From Flaccisagitta enflata (Eukaryota > Chaetognatha > Sagittoidea > Aphragmophora): a stretch of 64,000 nucleotides of DNA. Shown piece after piece: positions 48,117 through 59,600 of the stretch (position 1 is its first letter; every line of letters starts with the position of its first letter). The stretch lies in the NCBI GenBank assembly GCA_965153355.1, contig OZ231127.1, positions 67,146,001 to 67,210,000 of the forward strand, written 5' to 3'. Below the pieces are notes generated by a model. It did no database searches and was not told where the DNA came from. It saw only the letters and a program-made list of their open reading frames with translations. The position numbers were made by a program, and so were the translations under genes.

Positions 48117-49123
48117 TGTAAAAACGTTGACGCGCAATGATACATGTGAACTGAGACTTGAACTCTGAAAAAAAAGTGTGGGGCGAAATCTAGAAAATAA
48201 GCGTACAATTCATTGACCATATTTTCTTGTCATTTTTGTTAATGAAAAATAATATAACTTGAAAACGATGTAAGCTGGAGATTTATGGTCCCCCTAGTTT
48301 TTTTTTCGGCTTCATGTTTCGTAGGTGGAAAAAAAATCCATGTTCGGAAGCGTCAGGAAGCAACTCTTACTTCTTTGCCTACTTAAGGATTTATCTTAAA
48401 AGTTTTTCAACTTTGAGAGACTCTCGCTCATTAACGAATCAAGCTACTGACCTCAACTTTGGCTCATTTTAAAGAGCTGTGTCTGTTCTTTAAAATGAGC
48501 CCAAATTGAGCTCAGTTGCTCAATTCATTTGGGAGATATGAGCTGACAAAGTTGTAAGGTTTTTTTGCCATTATTCAAAAAATAACATCAACTTTGGAAG
48601 ACTGTTGCTCCTAAACGAATTGAGCTACTGATCTCAACTTAGGCTCATTTTAAAGAGATGTGTCAGTTCTTTAAAATGAGCCTAAATTGAGCTCATTAGC
48701 TCAATTCGTTTAGGAAATATGAGCCGACAAAGTTGAGTCCTTCCATTACATCTTGTGAAAAATGGTTCACTGATGCTTTCCAGAGGTAAAACGAAGTTGA
48801 GGGAAAACCCTGAGTTTTAAAAACTTGCCTCAATGTCTTTTTGATGCCCCATGGGGTACTATAAGTGGCTGTCATGGTCAGTCCCGTGGACATTGACCCC
48901 TATCTTTATCGATCTAAGATCTATGGGTGTGCACTATTGCAAGCAAAAACCTATAACAAAGATAACTCGACTCGTTCATGTAACGGTACAGTGCTTAACA
49001 ATCAACCTCTACTGCTACCTATGTGAATGAGATGTTAGCGTTTCAATTCATTAACTTCATTCTACTTCTTGGATTTTCTGTCTGTTTTTATGTCTGTCCG
49101 TCTGCGTGTCTGTTCTCAGTCTT

Positions 49124-49127
<4 letters not shown>

Positions 49128-49207
<80 letters not shown>

Positions 49208-49301
49208 TCTCTCTCTTTCTCTTTCTCTCTTTTCAAGCGCCATCTATCGCTCACGGGTCTGCCTTACTTTCGCGTCAACAATTTTGAAGGCGAAATTTTG
49301 T

Positions 49302-49365
<64 letters not shown>
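49128..49365. repeat. (CT)n and (GA)n microsatellites in opposing orientation
   Basis: CT run (49128-49222) and GA run (49304-49365) separated by about 80 bp. Confidence 0.93.
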
Positions 49366-49368
<3 letters not shown>

Positions 49369-49970
49369 GAGCAGTAAAGGTGCATGCATCACTTGCCATG
49401 GTAATGATACTACATGTTATAAAATGAGGACGAAAATTCATTACAGGACCGAATACACGCCAGATCAGAATTACGCATTCATGTATGTGACTGAAAGTAA
49501 AACAAACATACACAGACAGGCAACGCGACAGAAAAAATTTCAGACAGAGATCAGAGTCAGACGATCAGATGGACGAACGGACGGACAGACACAGACAGGA
49601 CAGAGGACAGAATGATGGCAAAAGGGACGGACAGTCAACTTGATAGCAAGACAGATAAAAAGACACACAGACAAGCAAAGTATGCAGTCACGTGCATGCG
49701 ATTCTAAAAAAAAAGGAATAGAAGGAGAAAGTGAGACACGGACAGAAGAAGCGAAAAAAACATTAAAATCGAAAAGGCGGTCAAACGAGGGATTCAACTT
49801 TGTGCGGAAGTGGACAAACTGATCGAGATTCGGACTTTTCGAGATTCACTGCATGCAGGCCGACAACAGGCCGCCAAGCCACCGACAACAGGCCGATAGC
49901 AGACCGATGGCAGGCCGCAAGCATAATTGACACATTTCTTATGTCGTTAAAACGCGTTCGATGCAACAGA

Positions 49971-49976
<6 letters not shown>

Positions 49977-50043
<67 letters not shown>
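49977..50043. repeat. (CT)n microsatellite
   Basis: Pure CT run. Confidence 0.95.
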
Positions 50044-50046
<3 letters not shown>

Positions 50047-50279
50047 TTTGACCAACTTCATCTAAAAACCGTAATTTGCCTTTGCAAACAAATAGATTTT
50101 AGCATAGTTCTTTTACTTTTTGCTCTTTAGAGATGACCACGCTTTGCTATGATTATAAACTCAGTATAGAGTGAATTCATACTTATTCTTTGTCCCTCCA
50201 TGTCCCTATAAAATTTGTTGGTCCCCTTAAATCCGTTATAACTGGATTTAACTGTGTTAGTGTTTGTGTTTGGCTGCTT

Positions 50280-50281
<2 letters not shown>

Positions 50282-50368
<87 letters not shown>
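50282..50368. repeat. (CT)n microsatellite
   Basis: Pure CT run. Confidence 0.95.
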
Positions 50369-50372
<4 letters not shown>

Positions 50373-51042
50373 AGCTATTCTGTTCCATCGGTTTATTTAA
50401 ATAAATCCTTGCCATTTGCAATTTGCCTTTTCCCCCTGTTAGCCATCGCCGTTGCGTTCCTTTACCGCTGCTTTCGCCGCCGCCGTCGTTGCTGCCGCCA
50501 TCACTACCGCCGCCTCTCCTAGAACGGCTGTCACCACTTTCACCGCCACCTTCGTTGCTGCCGCTGCACTGCTGCGGTCACCACCACCACATCCACTGCC
50601 CTTCCTCTTTTTCCCTTGACATTCACGTTTGGTTTTGTTTCTTACGAATATAATTCCATCCAAAAAAAAAAAAACCGCTGCCGCGAAATCTGTTTCTCTT
50701 TTTTTCTTCCTTCTCCCTCGTCGTCAGTTGCTCTCTTTCCTCCATTTGCTTCTTAATTCGCCCCCACAGCTTCGGTTTCGACATACTGAGAGCGTTAAGG
50801 CCGTCATCTGACGCTCTTGTTGTATAAACCCATTGTGAAGAAACAAATGTTCGAAACAATGGGCAAATATGGCAAAGGTCCCCGAAAAAAACTATGCCTA
50901 TCAAACTTCTTTTTCGTTGCAACCTAAACATGATGCTTCACATACAAAAATAGACTCTAGACAAACCCTGGTGATTTTTGCCACCATGCGCCTCCCCATC
51001 CCACCGCACTCAAACAAGCTGTTTCCGTACGTCACTTGACTG

Positions 51043-51312
51043 CTTCCGAGCGCCCCCTGTACATCCACAAGCCGTTTACGAGCGCCCCCTGTACATCCAC
51101 GTGCCGTTTCCGAGCGCCCCCTGTACATCCACATGCCGTTTCCGAGCGCCCCCTGTACATCCACATGCCGTCTCCGAGCGCCCCCTGTACATCCACATGC
51201 CAATTCCGAGCGCCCCCTGTACATCCACGTGCCGTTTTCGAGCGCCCCCTGCACATCCACATGCCGTTTCCAAGCGCCCCCTGTACACCCACATGCCGTT
51301 TTCGAGCGCCCC
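51043..51312. repeat. 32-bp minisatellite
   Basis: About eight and a half units of CGAGCGCCCCCTGTACATCC followed by ACATGCCGTTTC. Because 32 is not a multiple of three and the unit has no stop, several frames stay open; the resulting ORFs on both strands are repeat artefacts. Confidence 0.93.
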
Positions 51313-51805
51313 TGCACCTTCACACGCGCCTGCGCGTGTCTCCGCGCCTAAAAGAAAAGAAAAGGAGACTTTGGCGGGGTCAAGGTTCATCGCGGGCGAA
51401 GAAAAGGTCACCTCTACGCGCTTATGCCGCCGCCGCCGCTGCCACCGCCGCCGCGCCACCGTTGCCACCGCCGTTGCCGCCACCTCAACGCCACTTCCGC
51501 AGCCACCGCCACCTCGATACGGCCGCCTCTGAAACAGGGAGTTATACAAAAAAAAATCGAAACGTGGAGGAAAGAATAAAAAAAAAATATTGAGAGAAAG
51601 GAAGTGAGATAAAGAGAGAGAGAAAAAAAGAAAAGAAAATGGTGAATATAAGCGGATCGAGAATCAAGAGGAATTACATTGTTTTATCACGCGCCAGATT
51701 TTGTTTCCCGTTGCTAGGTTACGGGAAAGGGCGCCCTTCCTGCTGCCTCCGGGGTCGAGGTGATGTCGGGGACGGTAATGACGACGGTGATGACGACGGT
51801 GGTGA

Positions 51806-52075
51806 CGACGATTTGACGACGATGTTGATGACAAGGTCGACGTCGACATTGACGTCGTTGACGAAGATGACGACGGTGATGACGACGGAGAGGATGACTT
51901 TTCATCGTCAATGGTGATGAGAAAGTCGACGACGGGAGTAGGCTATAGCGCCGACGGTGGAGTTGATTTTGGGTCACGTCTTGATACCCAATTCCAATCA
52001 TACCTCCGACTCGATCTTTCTTTCCACTCAGCAGTGACGGCGCCTTTAGAAATCGGCAAAAGAAAAGTTATTTGA
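51806..52075 (+). CDS. possible terminal exon with acidic N-terminal run
   Basis: A frame without an upstream ATG, closed by TGA at 52073-52075. It begins with an Asp-rich tract (DVDIDVVDEDDDGDDDGEDD) encoded by imperfect GACGAC units. It continues as normal-looking protein: STTGVGYSADGGVDFGSRLD, FQSYLRLDLSFHSAVTAPLE, IGKRKVI. The non-repetitive tail argues for coding. The acidic part could be microsatellite-derived, and no acceptor is obvious. Not recognised. Confidence 0.25.
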   Translation, partial: RRFDDDVDDKVDVDIDVVDEDDDGDDDGEDDFSSSMVMRKSTTGVGYSADGGVDFGSRLDTQFQSYLRLDLSFHSAVTAPLEIGKRKVI

Positions 52076-52079
52076 ATTA

Positions 52080-53600
52080 CCAGAATAACTCTATTGAATT
52101 TAAAAGCAATGAAGTAAATGTTATGACACGATGAAAGTTATCGTGACACTTCAGTTTCACCAGGGGCAAAAAATCCAACATTTTTTTTTCTAAAAATGCA
52201 TGATTCACCTAATAGTACATGTTAAACTAGGTGATTAACAGAAAAAGTTAATGCAAAATCTCATCAAATAAAAAAATTACAGCTATTTTTAGACGAAGAT
52301 ACAGATTTTGACCATTTTGGCCCATTTTTGGTCTGTTTTTGGCCAGTTATAACACCGGCATACTCATGATAAGCACATTCATTCAAGTACTAATTAGGTT
52401 GAGTATGCTTTGTTGAAAAAAATCTGAATAACTATGACACTAACAAAAAAAAACGTGATTTTTGGCCATTTTGAGCCATTTTTGGCCATTTTAACCCATA
52501 CTTGGCCTGTTTTTTGTCTTTAATGATCTAATTAGGACCATGAAATTTTTTTAGAGAGTGATTTCAACTCAGTATCTCTGGGATCAAAAGAAAAACTCAA
52601 CCCGGACATAATAATCCACTAAAAATAACAAAAAAATGGGTAATTTATCCAAAAAATAGCAGAAAAACTGATTTTTGAAAGGGATGCCAAATGATCGTTT
52701 ACAAATGAAGGTCAAATTCGTGTTCAGCACGAAAAAATATGTTAATAAGTGATGTTCCAGAGGTTTTTGGCAATTTTGGACTTATATTTCAGTTTCTGCT
52801 GTCAAGCTTCTTGACTATAGTTGAAAATTGATAAGACATAGCGAAACGGTGAATAACAAATTTGCATGGAAAGTGAAAAATCGAAAAAGTGAAAAAAATC
52901 AGACCTTCCTAAAATACTTTTTCTAAGGTCTGATTTTTTTGAAAATGCAAAATTTTCATCCATGATTGAGATTTGTTATTCACCGTTTTTAAAATGTTTT
53001 TTTCCAAAATATTGAATTACCCTGTAAAGATTAGAAAAATCATTAAAAACCATACTTAACATTGACCAAATATTATAAAATTTGATATGTAGGTAGTTAA
53101 GTGTCCCCCTCAACTAAGGTAAAATTTCAACCTTTTACTCCAACAGGAAGTGCCTAGAAAAATAATTACAAATTTTTTTGTCATTTTTTTTTGTTTTCTT
53201 TGTCAACTGACATTTTTAATAAGATAGCGATTTAAGACTCCAAAAATGGCCCAATAATGGTGGCAAAAAAACTAATGTTACTTTGTGATTAGTTTGAGTG
53301 GATGTTGGTGAAAAACTGAGTCAAATCACCCCTACCTAGTCAGTAATAGTGGGGAAAAATTGGTGTTTAAAATTTTTGGTCCTCAAATATCTAATTTTTA
53401 CTCAATATCTTTGAATCATTGAGATTTAATCACTGGTATTAATGTCTATTCTGCATGCCACTTCTAAAAAAGGTACAAGGGGGATATATTTTACATACTG
53501 AGAAAAGATTTTTTTATTTAGATTGAATGAAAAAGATGCAAAAAACTAGAAGAAAATGGCATGAAACAAAAGTGTTCTCATTTGGTTCAGTCTGTCTTAT
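52080..53600. other. AT-rich block without genes
   Basis: Contains repeated TTTTGGCCATTTT-like words (about 52310 and 52460), similar to the arms of the 4.6 kb foldback, and the 145-bp palindrome listed separately. No ORF or splice signals of note. Possibly a worn half-foldback. Confidence 0.4.
52844..52988. repeat. 145-bp palindrome
   Basis: AAACGGTGAATAACAAAT at the left mirrors ATTTGTTATTCACCGTTT at the right. The inner arms AAAATCAGACCTT and AAGGTCTGATTTT close around a short loop. Confidence 0.75.
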
Positions 53601-54765
53601 CATTCGTTCAGTTGACTATCAGATAAGACGGAATAAACGGATTGAAAATGCTCATAGTCACAGCACCCGTTTCCAATCACAACCCAGTTTCTGATCCCTC
53701 CCCACTCTATTTCATTGCCAAAACTCACACAAGTTCTTTGTTTTCTTTCCACGATTTGCCTATTTCGTATATACCTCAACCCCGATTTCATAACCGCTTG
53801 GCAAAAGGGCGCGACGTCACACTCTCAAGGCCAAAATAATAACTGTTTTCTTTTTCTCTCTTACTCGCCTTTGTTATGTCCTTTTTTCTTCTTTCTTTGT
53901 TTCTTTTCGCGTGGAAACCAAATATGAAATAAGACAAAAAGGTCCCGCGAAATGGGAGCCGATGATTGCCACCCGCGGGCTTGCAACCTTTTTTTGGGGG
54001 GAGGGGGGCTCATTTCCCCCTCAGTACCCCCAGGGGGCGTCTTTTCAAACTGCAGGCATGTGTACGCCCTCTAGGGACCACGATACCCTCTTCGACATTG
54101 CGGAGGGCGGGCCACGGAAGGATGAAGGGTGACCAAAAAAAATGATTGGCGCTCTTCTTTTTGTCATAAGATTTCTAGTCAATCTATCGTTCATCTTTTT
54201 ACTATTAGAATTTTTATGCATTCTTTTTTATCATTCATATTCATATTCAGTTTTTTTTTCTACGTATTTTATGTCTCATTTCTTCATGAGCCATCCCTCG
54301 GAGCGCCCCCAATGCAATGGCAAAAAGTCCCGGTAGGATCAAATGTGCGCGGAAACGTCGGTGCAACACAATTCGTGTTCGTGGGAAGAGTTCGAATTTC
54401 AACGCGTTCGCCGAATAATAAGCGTGATTCGATATACGCTCCAATTTGACCTCGCTTTGTTACCCGTTTCAAACCACATGAATTCGACAATATATCATTT
54501 CAACTCCATCAATCCCTTTACCCCCTGAGAATGAGGCCGGATTTAGCAATCATCTGCATCTGCTAGGTTTACAACCTGCGAGTCAGCTAAATGTAACCAG
54601 AATGCTGTAGCCTCTTCACTCTGTTGGTATGTCCAAGGGGCTAGTATAGACGATGGTTCTGCTAGGTCTATCTACACAATGCGTTATTTTTCCTGACACA
54701 GAGCTGGTTTTCGCTTGATTCCGTGATCCGGACATGGTAAGGATTTAACGTTTAATGGTGAGCTC

Positions 54766-54829
54766 CCTGCCCACCGATACTCCACAACTCCGCAACCAAG
54801 CCCTGGTCGCCGTGTAATCGACGTTGTTG
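54766..54829 (+). mobile_element. 3' fragment of a Helentron-like element
   Basis: CCCTGCCCACC, CTCCGCAACC, CCGTGTAATCGACGTTGTT: a worn 3' end ending directly at the next element's start. Confidence 0.45.
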
Positions 54830-54831
54830 TT

Positions 54832-54962
54832 AGTCTCGCACACGCGCCTTGCCGTGTCGGTCGGTCGGTCGGTCCGTCTGTCCGTCACATTTTTGTTTTC
54901 CCCTCCTGCCCACCCGTCCGCGAGTGGGGGGAGGTGTAAAGTGTACTGTATGCGGCCTGGTT
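54832..54962 (+). mobile_element. Helentron-like short element, worn class B/C
   Basis: AGTCTCGCACACGCG, GTCGG/GTCC array, CTCCTGCCCACCC, GTCCGCGAGTGG, then GTGTACTGTATGCGGCCTGGTT. Head-to-tail with the preceding fragment. Confidence 0.6.
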
Positions 54963-55587
54963 TGAAAATAAAGGGCTGAAGAGCAAAGGCAACAAAATGT
55001 TCTCTCAGATTTGTTTGTTTAATTTGTGTATTTACGTTAGGCGTCTGTCGACCTTTAGTCACGACTCTCGCGCTCAAAGACGCGTTTGGCGCAGACGATT
55101 TTCAATTTGATTTTTCATTTCACGGAATATATATCTGGACGATAACCATTTTCACCCAAACGCGTAGTTTTCGGTAGCAACACTAACCCTGCATAACTTA
55201 GCTGGACGGAAAAATAACAATCAAACAAAAGTAATCAACAAGACACGGCTTTGCAGATAGATGTATCAAAAAAGACCAAGGAAAAACACCTAATGGAGGT
55301 AAGGTTCAAGGGAAGAATCTATCAAAATTTGTGAGTGGTTAGTTGTTACTGATTTTACATATAAATATCTACTTTTCTATGTATAGATCTGCGCCTGCTC
55401 TATGATAACTCGTTGTTTCTCTCATTTCTTCTCATTTCTTCCCCTAATAAAGGCCTAAGTTCGAGTTACGGATAATACCGATACATTGTTAGTCTTATAT
55501 CGTGATAGTTAATACCCATTACATTTCTTTATTTAGTTACGTAAAACCGGTCCAGAAAAATATATATATGAGAATGACAAAGTCTTA

Positions 55588-55690
55588 GTCGCAGCCACAC
55601 AATTTTTTACCTTGCTGTATCGGTCGGGCGGTCTGTCCATCCGTCCGTAACAATATGTGATTTCGGTGTGGAAACGGGCGATTTTCATGC
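55588..55690 (+). mobile_element. Helentron-like element, 5' fragment
   Basis: AGTCGCAGCCACAC, CTTGCTGTATCGG and a GTCGGGCGGTCTGTCC array; the 3' end is not recognisable. Confidence 0.45.
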
Positions 55691-56212
55691 ATGCCTTTTT
55701 CACCGCTTCTACATCCATTCCATTTTGCAGTAAAAGGCTGTCCCAGTGGTCCCAGTGGTCAACCGCTTCTAAAGCCCCAATCGCGAGCGGTGTCTTCCAT
55801 GACTGCCCCCGCTCATGCCCAACCGTTCTTCTGTAATGAGACTAATGACCACTGGTCATCTAGATTCCTTTCCTTGATTGGTTTTTGGCATGAAGATTGC
55901 GATCACTTGACATTACAAGTATTTTGACAGGCGTCTCTTGCAACGTATGACATTATCAGCCATATCTTAATATGCACATTTGGAACATTTACAAACTTCT
56001 TAAGTATAATTATTTGGATACGACCGCCATTGAGGCGCTCAAGTCTTCAATCTTTGGGTAAGTATGAATCCAGTAAGAGTGAGAGAACGAAAGATAGAAT
56101 ACAAGATAGAAAGATAGCAGGGATGTATGAAATTGATTTGCCATTGATTCCCCCCCCCCCCGGCCATGCTTTGGTTTTCTTCCCCAGCACTAACGTCTCG
56201 TGTTTATTTCAG

Positions 56213-56332
56213 GTTCAAATAGATGATAAAACATTAATGAGACTGAAAGAGAAGCAGTGTCTAGACCTCATCAAAAGACATCAGACGCTACCCTATGATA
56301 CCCTACGCTTCATTAGCTGTAACCTTATCAGG
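56213..56332 (+). CDS. weak exon candidate upstream of the GPCR
   Basis: Follows a good acceptor (GTGTTTATTTCAG) and stays open as VQIDDKTLMRLKEKQCLDLI, KRHQTLPYDTLRFISCNLIR to a donor-like AGG|GTAATT. The sequence is hydrophilic and not part of a GPCR bundle. It may belong to another gene or be chance. Confidence 0.25.
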
Positions 56333-56503
56333 GTAATTTGTCCCTAGACTATCGAAAAATGGTTACTTAGCTAAGGGAAAAAGAAACATCGGTATCTCTC
56401 ATGTCCATTGTCCAATATCTACTTACTTTTCCCCCCATTTGTAAAGTGATCTACCAGCACGTGACAAGTCTTTGCCGTCTTTGGTTCTCCTTCTTCTTCC
56501 AAG

Positions 56504-56630
56504 ACTCTTTGATTCGCGTTTTTCCATCACTCGATCTCACTTCCGCTCCGCTTTGCGTCGTCCGTCTCTTCCTCCATACAGCGTCCACAGCCGCAACGCA
56601 ATGGGTTATTGTGCTTCTCTTCTTTGAAAG
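56504..56630 (+). CDS. GPCR exon: first extracellular loop and TM3
   Basis: Acceptor TTCTTCTTCCAAG, donor GAAAG|GTGATC, phase 2. Encodes SLIRVFPSLDLTSAPLC through VVRLFLHTASTAATQWVIVL and LFFER. The donor splits the Arg codon of ERY, a classical intron site in this superfamily. An alternative acceptor at 56458 would add 15 residues in frame. Confidence 0.82.
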
Positions 56631-59600
56631 GTGATCTCTGTTAGTTTGTGTTTTTCATTTTTCTTTATCTGTCAGTCTTTCTGTTTGTCTGTCTCTTTAC
56701 TTTTTAGATGCGTCCGTCAGGAACGCATCTCTATAAGAGGGTCTGTCCGTCCGTCGGTCCGTCCGTCGGTCCGTCCGTCTGTAACGCCTGTGCAAAAACT
56801 GCGTTTCTCGGCTGTTTTTGGCCACGGTGAGATCCGACACTGAAAAAAATGATCAACCAACATGTTTTGAGAGTCTTTTCACCCGTCTGTTTGTCCATCT
56901 GTCTCTCCAATATGTCACATGATCAATACACGCTGAGGCACAGCCCTGACGCATCGTTGCCCGGTCGGGCTTGTTTCCACTCTGCTTTGCTTCGTCCGTT
57001 TCTTCCTCCATACAGCGTCTACAGTTTCTCTTCTTTGAAAGGTGATCACTGTCAGTTCGTTTTTCTTTTTAGTCACTTTACATTTAGTATCTTAGTCTTT
57101 TGGTCCCTTGAATGAATGAATTTTATTTTCGAAGACAAGGTTAATACAATGGATCGTAAAATTGTACGTAAAACCCGCTTCGGGGGATAGTTTATGAAAG
57201 TCTAATACCTAATACCTAATACCTAATACAACTTTTTTCCAAAAGAGTCCCTATGAAAAAAACATCATAAAAATGTAGCAAGACTAAACCAGTATAAAAA
57301 TTGTTCCATGTTCTTTTAGTCTTTTAGTCCTTTGGTCTTATAGTCTTTTAGTCCTTTGGTCTTATAGTCTTAACAACCGCACGCGACTGTTTATTGTAAG
57401 GTGATCACTCTGTCCATTTTGTCTGTTTGTCTTACACTCATACTGTTTATCTCTCTCAATCCTCACTCCCGCGCCTCTGCGTCTTACAACTATTCCTCTA
57501 CAATGGGTTACTGTGCTCCGCTTCGTTGAGAGGTCCATACAGCCGCCGTAGTAAATTTTTTCGCTCCACTACTTCATATCAATTATCATCTGTCTGTTGG
57601 TCTGTCTGTCTATCCGTCTGTTGTTATAACGTGGTTTTAACAATGCGGACATGGGACCAATCGGCCGACCGAATGACTGACGAACCGCGCGACCAACGCC
57701 TTTCCAGATACGTGGCTGTGGCGCATCCGCTGCGTTTTTGCGACACTTCGGCGTCAAAAATTCGAGCAAAGAAAGAAATCTTTCTCATGAATTTGGCCGC
57801 CGCCTGCGTCGGCTTCGTTTGCTCCTTCGCAATCTTCAATTCAGGTGAAGCAATGTGACAGAAAACAATTTGGCAGAAAACAATTTGACAGAATTAACTG
57901 TTAGGATAATGCGATGACTTACTTTTATCATCGTTTTCTGAGTATGACAAAATCCAATAGCTTCGGCGCGGAAATCGATACTGATTGTGATGCACCGCAC
58001 CACTCAAAATCACACCTCCTCCCACACTTCCTCTGACACTAATTGACTGAATGCGGCATCCCTTCATCGGCGCCATTGCGAATCTCTTTCCTTCGTTGCT
58101 GAAATCTATCTTTTGTAGCGTGCACGCGACTCTTTAACCCGCTATGTCCATCAGTCCGTCCCTCGGTCAGTCAGCAGGTTGTTCGCGGTCGGTCTGTCAG
58201 TTGGTGGGTCACACTTTCCTTTTTCAGCATATCAGGTGGTTTTAACATCACTGCCCCTGCTTGCTTAGCCTATTTCATCCCTGCCCCTGCCCAACTCAAC
58301 GCGACTTTGGTAGCTGTGTATCCAGCCTTGTTTTTTAGTTGCGGACACGCAACTCTATAAGAGGCTTTGTCCGTCCGTTGGTCGGTTGGTTGGTTGGTCG
58401 ATCCGTCGGTCCGTGGACACAAGCCGAAAAGTGAGGAAATGAGCGTCTTTGAATATTTTTAGTTGCGGACAGTTGCATTTCCGCGCAACTGATGGCCGTG
58501 TATCCCTTGTTTTTCTCTCTCTCTTTTACAATTGTTGTTCTCGTTCTTCCTCTTCTTCCTCTTCTTCCTCATCTTTTTCTTCATCTTCTTCTTCTTCTTC
58601 TTCTTCTTCTTCTTCTTCTTCTTCTTCTTCTTCTTCTTCTTCTTCTTCTTCTTCTTCTTCTTCTTCTTCTTCTTCTTCTACTTCTTCTTTTTCTTCTTCT
58701 TCTTCTTCTTCTTCTTCTTCTTCTTCTTCTTCTTCTTCTTCTTCTTCTTCTTCTTCTTCTTCTTCTTCTTCTTCTTCTTCTTCTTCTCTTCTTCTCTTCT
58801 TCTCTTCTTTTTCTCCAGATCGGGGTCAATTTTCTTCCGAATGCGTTCTGGACGCGGACGGTCCATTGGTTCACGTGGGAATGATTGTTTTCTTTGGTTT
58901 AAACATCATTCTTCCGTATAGTTTCGTCTTCATCTTTACTGTACTCATTGGTAGGTTCAAGTTGCAATTTCATAATAAGTAATTAGTTATGTCATGATTC
59001 TTCTAATAAGCATATTTGTTCCATTTTGTTGCAGTTTGCCTACTATCGCAACAGCGGCGCGTTATCAAAGAGAAAAATCCCCTTCTCACAGTCTTTAAAG
59101 GTAGTTACAAGTGTTCCAAGGAAGGTAGGTCATGTGCGGTGCCAGACCGACCGACAAACAGACATGACCTGACATGCTGCCAATGTTTTGCAGCCTTTGC
59201 TCTGGCGCACAAAAAAAAAAGGGAAAAAATGAGCAGCAACTGTCATCGACGATAATTAAGTAATCTTTTTTTTTTCATTTCCATCATCCCAACTTTCCTC
59301 CATGACGTCAAAGAGAACATTTCAGAGTTATGGCGTCATCTTCGTGACTTATACATCTCGGTCAAAGGCAGCCGATTTGTACGCTGTAACTGTATTGATA
59401 GATGCCGCGGCGTCGCCTCAGCCACAAACGGTGACGTCGATCACAACGATATCGTTGTCATAGCAACGTCATCGTCGGTGAGGATAACGGATCTTGGTCG
59501 ACGGATATTAATGCTGTCAGATAATCATCGCAACGTGATCAATGACTTAACGCGTACTCAAAAACATAACAAAGTCAGAATCATTACGTGCGCTCTGCTG

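Larger units (their letters stand above)
45189..48933. mobile_element. 3.7 kb inverted-repeat element with nested insertions
   Basis: The left end TGCACACCCATAGATCTTAG, then GACTGACCATGACAGCCACT and CCCCATGGGGCA, is mirrored at 48600-48933. Each arm also contains cruciform units: AGGCTCATTTTAAAGAGCT facing AGCTCTTTAAAATGAGCC, once on the left and twice on the right (about 165 bp period). Two GGTCAGC-family foldbacks, a truncated third and a class D Helentron-like copy lie inside. No transposase ORF and no clear target duplication. Confidence 0.72.

Noticed and set aside
50901-51593. ORFs of 140-185 residues across 51 kb on both strands
   Set aside because: Produced by the stop-free 32-bp minisatellite; mirrored in several frames.
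53911-54132. Possible Rossmann-like VAIIGSHFAG on the minus strand near 53960
   Set aside because: The match is only about ten residues and the frame carries no further dinucleotide-binding features.
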